From a bacterium (lineage in GTDB: Bacteria > UBA9089 > UBA9088): 16,930 nucleotides of DNA. The notes below the pieces were generated by a model. It was not told the origin of the DNA. It searched no databases and was given only the letters and a program-made list of their open reading frames with translations. The DNA lies in the NCBI GenBank assembly GCA_003498085.1, contig DNCM01000088.1, forward strand, positions 1 to 16,930, given 5' to 3'. A program made the position numbers and the translations under genes. Shown piece by piece: positions 14,601 to 16,930 of the stretch (the first letter of the stretch is position 1; every line of letters begins with the position of its first letter).

Positions 14601-16930
14601 ATAATTGGAGCAGTTTTATCTGTAACAGTTACTACTTTAGTAATAGAACCGTTCCAACCAAGAACATCGGCCACAGTCAATTCTACTTTATACTCTCCAA
14701 CATCCTTATAACTATGACTTACCTTCTTACCAGAAGCAAAATGTCCATCTCCAAAACTCCATGTATATATCAATTCGTCGAGACCTAAGGTTGTCGTTAT
14801 TGTATCCATTGAGCTACTTGCATCAAATACAATCAACTGATCTTGGTCTGCTACATCTGTACTTACAGTAAATTGAGCATTTGGTGGCGTTGTGTCAAGG
14901 TAGATGAAATCAGAAATCTCAACAGAAACATTCCCTGCCTCATCTTTGAATTTAACAGAGACAGTCTTCATTGAATCACCGGATGTTAATGTTACTTGAG
15001 GATTAGGACTATAATCTATCCAAGTATTGATTCCATCGCCTTCCACATCTCCACTTATATACATCTTCTTTGTGGTACTATCTGCACTTAAAGTCACGGT
15101 AACAGTTTTAGATTTAGTGTATTTATCACCATCATTTATGGTTATATGTATATTGGTTGGAGCTTTTGTATCAAGGATTATAGAATCAGCTGCAAGATAG
15201 CCATTACCAATCTGATCCACAAACTTGACAAAAACTGTTCTGTAACCTTCTTCCAAACCACCCTTTAACTCCCAACTAATATTGGATGTTGTTATAGTAT
15301 CTAATGTAACCATTGTAACTGGAGCTGGAAAGCTATCATCATTAGAAATAAAGGCTGTAATTGTCCTTGTCCCTGCTTCTTCGCAGGTAATAGTTAAAGT
15401 AACACTGGTCGACGTTGCAAACTTTGCATCTTTTACTCCACCAAAGTCAATAGTTATTGTTCCAAATGGACCCATTGTGTCGAAAGTAATGGTGTCTGTT
15501 ATTACTTCTGATACATTCCCTGCCCTATCTTTCAACCTCATATAAACAGTCTTTTCACCATCGCCAGGAGCAAGAACCCAATGTTTCGGTGTATCAAATG
15601 CCTGCCAACTCCATCCATTTGGATCGCCTGTTATTTGAGTATTTGAAAGGATCATCTTTTCAACACCAGATGTTGTATCTGTTCCTGTTAAAGAAAGAAG
15701 AACACTAATATTATTTGTGTACGGCACTCCGCCATTTATAAGTATATTTCCTGCTGGAGGAGATGTATCAAGGATGATAGAGTCACAAACTTCCTGTGAT
15801 TCATTCTCAACATCATCCCTAAATTTGGCATATACAGTCTTTGTTCCATCATCACCCTGTAATGTCACTGTATAAATTGGTTTATAATCAGTCCAATCTA
15901 TAGTATTTATATCACCCCAAATCTTCATCTTGCTTGTAGTTTGATTGGCAAGAAGGTTTAAAACAACCTCCTTTTCTTTAGTAAACTCTGCACCTTGGTT
16001 TATGCTAATTGAATATGCATCTGGCCCTTCTGTATCTAGAACGATGTTGTCCCAAACAACAATTGAATTTCCAAAGCTATCTATGAGTTTCACATAAACC
16101 CTCTTTTCTCCATCACCAGATGTTAGTGTCCAAGAACCAATATATGGAGATGTAGTAAGATTAACCAATTCATTTGGCTTACTTAAATCAATATTATTAC
16201 TGATTATAGCAGAGCCAGCATCTTTAAATTCAATCTTTAGTGTAACATCTCTTGTTGCCGTCTTTATTGTATTTTCTACCCCTCCTTTGTCATAGCCAGT
16301 TATAGTAAGGGTACCCATTGGCAATTTGGTATCCACCCCAACAACACCTGTCACTGAATCTATATTATTTGCCTTATCATATACTGTAACAGTATAAGTT
16401 ATTGAACCTTCACAATCTTTATCAAATGTGAGATTAATAAACCAATAGTTGCCATTCACAAGGGTACAGGTAGCAGGGGATGATGGACTAAGGGATACAT
16501 TATATGTAGTATAAGTAAGAATTACTTTATCTACAGAAACATTATCGCTGCAATTTCCATTCAGACTGATTGATGGGAAGTTTACAGTAACTGAATCAGG
16601 AATATCTGCACTCAAAGTAATTATTGGGTTGTCATCATCGGTGATCTCCATCATATAAAGCTTAGTATTTGTAGCATTACCACGAGCATCTTTTGCTTCA
16701 ATCGAGTAAGTAATTGTTCCAACAAAATTATCTGCAATAGTCAATGTAACATTACCCAACAAAAAGTCTACTGGAGAACTGTGACTCTTAATAGCGTAAA
16801 TAGGTTCATAATGTAGCCTTGCCCAAACAACACCAACATTATCGCTTAGATTACCAGAGATAGTAACATTATTACCTGTATTGCCAGTATTTGGAGTGGA
16901 AGTCATTGTAATCGTTGGCTTCTCTGTATC
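11615..16930 (-). CDS. giant secreted Ig-repeat surface protein with FlgD-like C-terminal domain (5' partial)
   Basis: At least 1771 residues; the frame stays open to the window edge, so the N-terminus and signal peptide lie beyond 16930. Residues are numbered from the ATG at 16906. About a dozen Ig-like domains of 90-105 residues are joined by LDTxxP-type linkers (near 192, 291, 380, 476, 579, 671, 763, 871, 974, 1073, 1403). Many share the pattern DG-KTVYVKFKD-GN-S. Residues 671-763 form a PKD domain (FDASSS, YTWSFGDG, VSHSYKDVGEYKVELTV). A foreign module (about 1090-1335) interrupts one Ig domain. Residues 1510-1650 resemble a ZU5-type domain (LELPVGAI; FYYDESRKGWVKLGG; ITHLCMFVLG). The C-terminus (1660-1763) is a FlgD-Ig/type IX-like domain: KFNPYNP, VTIKVYDTAGDLV, KWSGRKTDGG, GLYVFQIRV, ending IAIVR. 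Probably a surface adhesin or stalk; the PorV-type barrel nearby fits its export. Confidence 0.9.
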   Translation of the reverse strand, partial: DTEKPTITMTSTPNTGNTGNNVTISGNLSDNVGVVWARLHYEPIYAIKSHSSPVDFLLGNVTLTIADNFVGTITYSIEAKDARGNATNTKLYMMEITDDDNPIITLSADIPDSVTVNFPSISLNGNCSDNVSVDKVILTYTTYNVSLSPSSPATCTLVNGNYWFINLTFDKDCEGSITYTVTVYDKANNIDSVTGVVGVDTKLPMGTLTITGYDKGGVENTIKTATRDVTLKIEFKDAGSAIISNNIDLSKPNELVNLTTSPYIGSWTLTSGDGEKRVYVKLIDSFGNSIVVWDNIVLDTEGPDAYSISINQGAEFTKEKEVVLNLLANQTTSKMKIWGDINTIDWTDYKPIYTVTLQGDDGTKTVYAKFRDDVENESQEVCDSIILDTSPPAGNILINGGVPYTNNISVLLSLTGTDTTSGVEKMILSNTQITGDPNGWSWQAFDTPKHWVLAPGDGEKTVYMRLKDRAGNVSEVITDTITFDTMGPFGTITIDFGGVKDAKFATSTSVTLTITCEEAGTRTITAFISNDDSFPAPVTMVTLDTITTSNISWELKGGLEEGYRTVFVKFVDQIGNGYLAADSIILDTKAPTNIHITINDGDKYTKSKTVTVTLSADSTTKKMYISGDVEGDGINTWIDYSPNPQVTLTSGDSMKTVSVKFKDEAGNVSVEISDFIYLDTTPPNAQFTVSTDVADQDQLIVFDASSSMDTITTTLGLDELIYTWSFGDGHFASGKKVSHSYKDVGEYKVELTVADVLGWNGSITKVVTVTDKTAPIISEVTGDVDTTTGDDVTIKVKVIDNESIISVKLYYTPIDGEETELSGIFNPAFGSTYTRGTFTIPVANDKIGNIVYYIVAEDNKNNKTREPQNGTYKIAVGDDEKPTISYITEDKLAGNSKGSLTIEATVTDNVKVKEARLYYTDFTRKGISIQSSGNPMDIVGNEATGVVPIPYDRVGSIIFWVEVWDTSDNKERSKDYHINVYDDVSPIGSVKINNDAGTTNSRDVTLVISGEDNIGIEQVMIKDSLGNELGWMNWQNFAGERSWKLGGDKEIAATETYVTVTVNFKDEEGNTGIVTDTIFLDTQGPTEISVLINKGAFKMSENTLAREYEKYTVPQDAGSITLNYGPVLWVRGVWEKEAGEKNFYSGVDVIDEEVYIKKAGAGYVDVQNKGITHVSGVYKGGDKSKNWYDNWFNAQKGRIYLIEGITEGTYTIDYTFNGLSSVVPVVETITLDSQQTEFYVRYAPVVFVKGIYGNPAGTGTNYYTGGKFDLRNGKISLSSPVPITDTYYVHYERTGTKDKLGSCYESRSRVVYLGTNIRSTSTVVVTYVYENPNPYKVVELDLRGTGASSYYVSVGDNDFTYPDKVGTFTDPLNAYATTTVEIDTVVDVNKIYVKFVDSSWNEKIVHSSIEFDKEPPKCRVEILDPENDNDGYTSFSTVTLKIETTDEDVEEMWIANFIGEEQNPFSKGSIIVPYDVIYKGWELYQSDVDGLKSVVVKFIDDGGNVSEVTAEHPIMYRRLPESRITYIGTSGVVGHLDMGSKTFACMLELPVGAINNPATFTVNSFTPPPLLNINVVPFTGWEIKPSMQFAKPATLTIAYSDLDNNGCVDQMKILEKDLAIFYYDESRKGWVKLGGEVDKERNCVSVQITHLCMFVLGTGEGIPRILPSTLFGDFKVKFNPYNPKEDGETEFSFELGRPADVTIKVYDTAGDLVATVANEERRQGGKRESIKWSGRKTDGGKYLKPGLYVFQIRVKADGESIIKTGLIAIVR
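13049..13552 (-). repeat. three degenerate 43-50-residue repeats inside the giant protein
   Basis: Three copies share hydrophobic-V-x-G-(V/I)-(W/Y), about 8-10 polar residues, N-aromatic-(Y), then G-x-(V/I)-x-(L/I) and a closing TYxIxY-like strand. Copy 1 begins VLWVRGVW (13552), copy 2 ITHVSGVY (13420) and copy 3 VVFVKGIY (13198). They are diverged at DNA level, so the duplication is old. The fold is unknown to me. Confidence 0.6.
13691..16930 (-). repeat. tandem Ig-like repeats of the giant protein
   Basis: At least eleven successive domains of roughly 90-105 residues, each opening with a D-(T/D/K)-x-x-P linker. One type keeps the order strand, YT-K/N, VTLxLSA, xMxISG, W, then GDG-KTVYVKFKDxxGN; another carries SDNVGV-hydrophobic-ARLHY. 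Copies differ clearly in sequence, so no recent expansion is visible. Confidence 0.75.

Noticed and set aside
1..16930. tRNA, rRNA, CRISPR arrays, insertion sequences or attachment sites
   Set aside because: I saw no regularly spaced DNA repeats, transposase motifs, terminal inverted repeats or cloverleaf-like sequences; the repeats present are diverged protein domains within one gene.

Overview
This window holds 13 protein genes, a partial giant gene at its right edge and no RNA genes. It looks like the chromosome of a low-GC, Gram-negative, probably motile bacterium. The evidence is an outer-membrane beta-barrel of the PorV/PorQ type, a FliN flagellar switch protein, alanine racemase, and a huge secreted Ig-repeat protein ending in a FlgD-like C-terminal domain. 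This style of secretome is common in uncultivated lineages (FCB-type phyla and candidate phyla resembling WOR-3, Omnitrophota or Desantisbacteria). The phylum is inference and needs a RecA tree.

Left part (1-4391): two mirrored methyltransferase-glycosyltransferase pairs. One reads right (79-2081), the other reads left (4391-2086), and the glycosyltransferases meet tail to tail 4 bases apart. In each pair the two genes overlap by 4 bases (ATGA). They look like the edge of a surface-glycan locus.

Middle (4392-8363): a divergent promoter region, then nikR (nickel-responsive repressor) and a FecCD-type ABC ATPase without permease or binding protein. Next come an isolated fliN with a near-consensus promoter only 8 bases from its ATG, and alanine racemase overlapping fliN. 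recA converges on alr. Inverted repeats lie just upstream of the recA -10.

Right part (8364-16930, all on the minus strand, transcribed right to left): a partial surface protein of more than 1770 residues, a 66-residue coiled-coil protein, a PorV-type barrel, a very AT-rich two-gene cassette (a HicB-like protein plus an unknown 312-residue protein), and a LysM/coiled-coil envelope protein. The close spacing from the giant gene to the cassette suggests one transcript: secreted cargo, its possible outer-membrane partner, then an acquired toxin-antitoxin-like insert.

The best candidates for something new are the HicB-like/312-residue cassette, a triplicated module nested inside one Ig-like repeat of the giant protein, and two promoters with identical geometry that predict leaderless mRNAs. 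All functional statements come from reading motifs by eye; no database search was possible.
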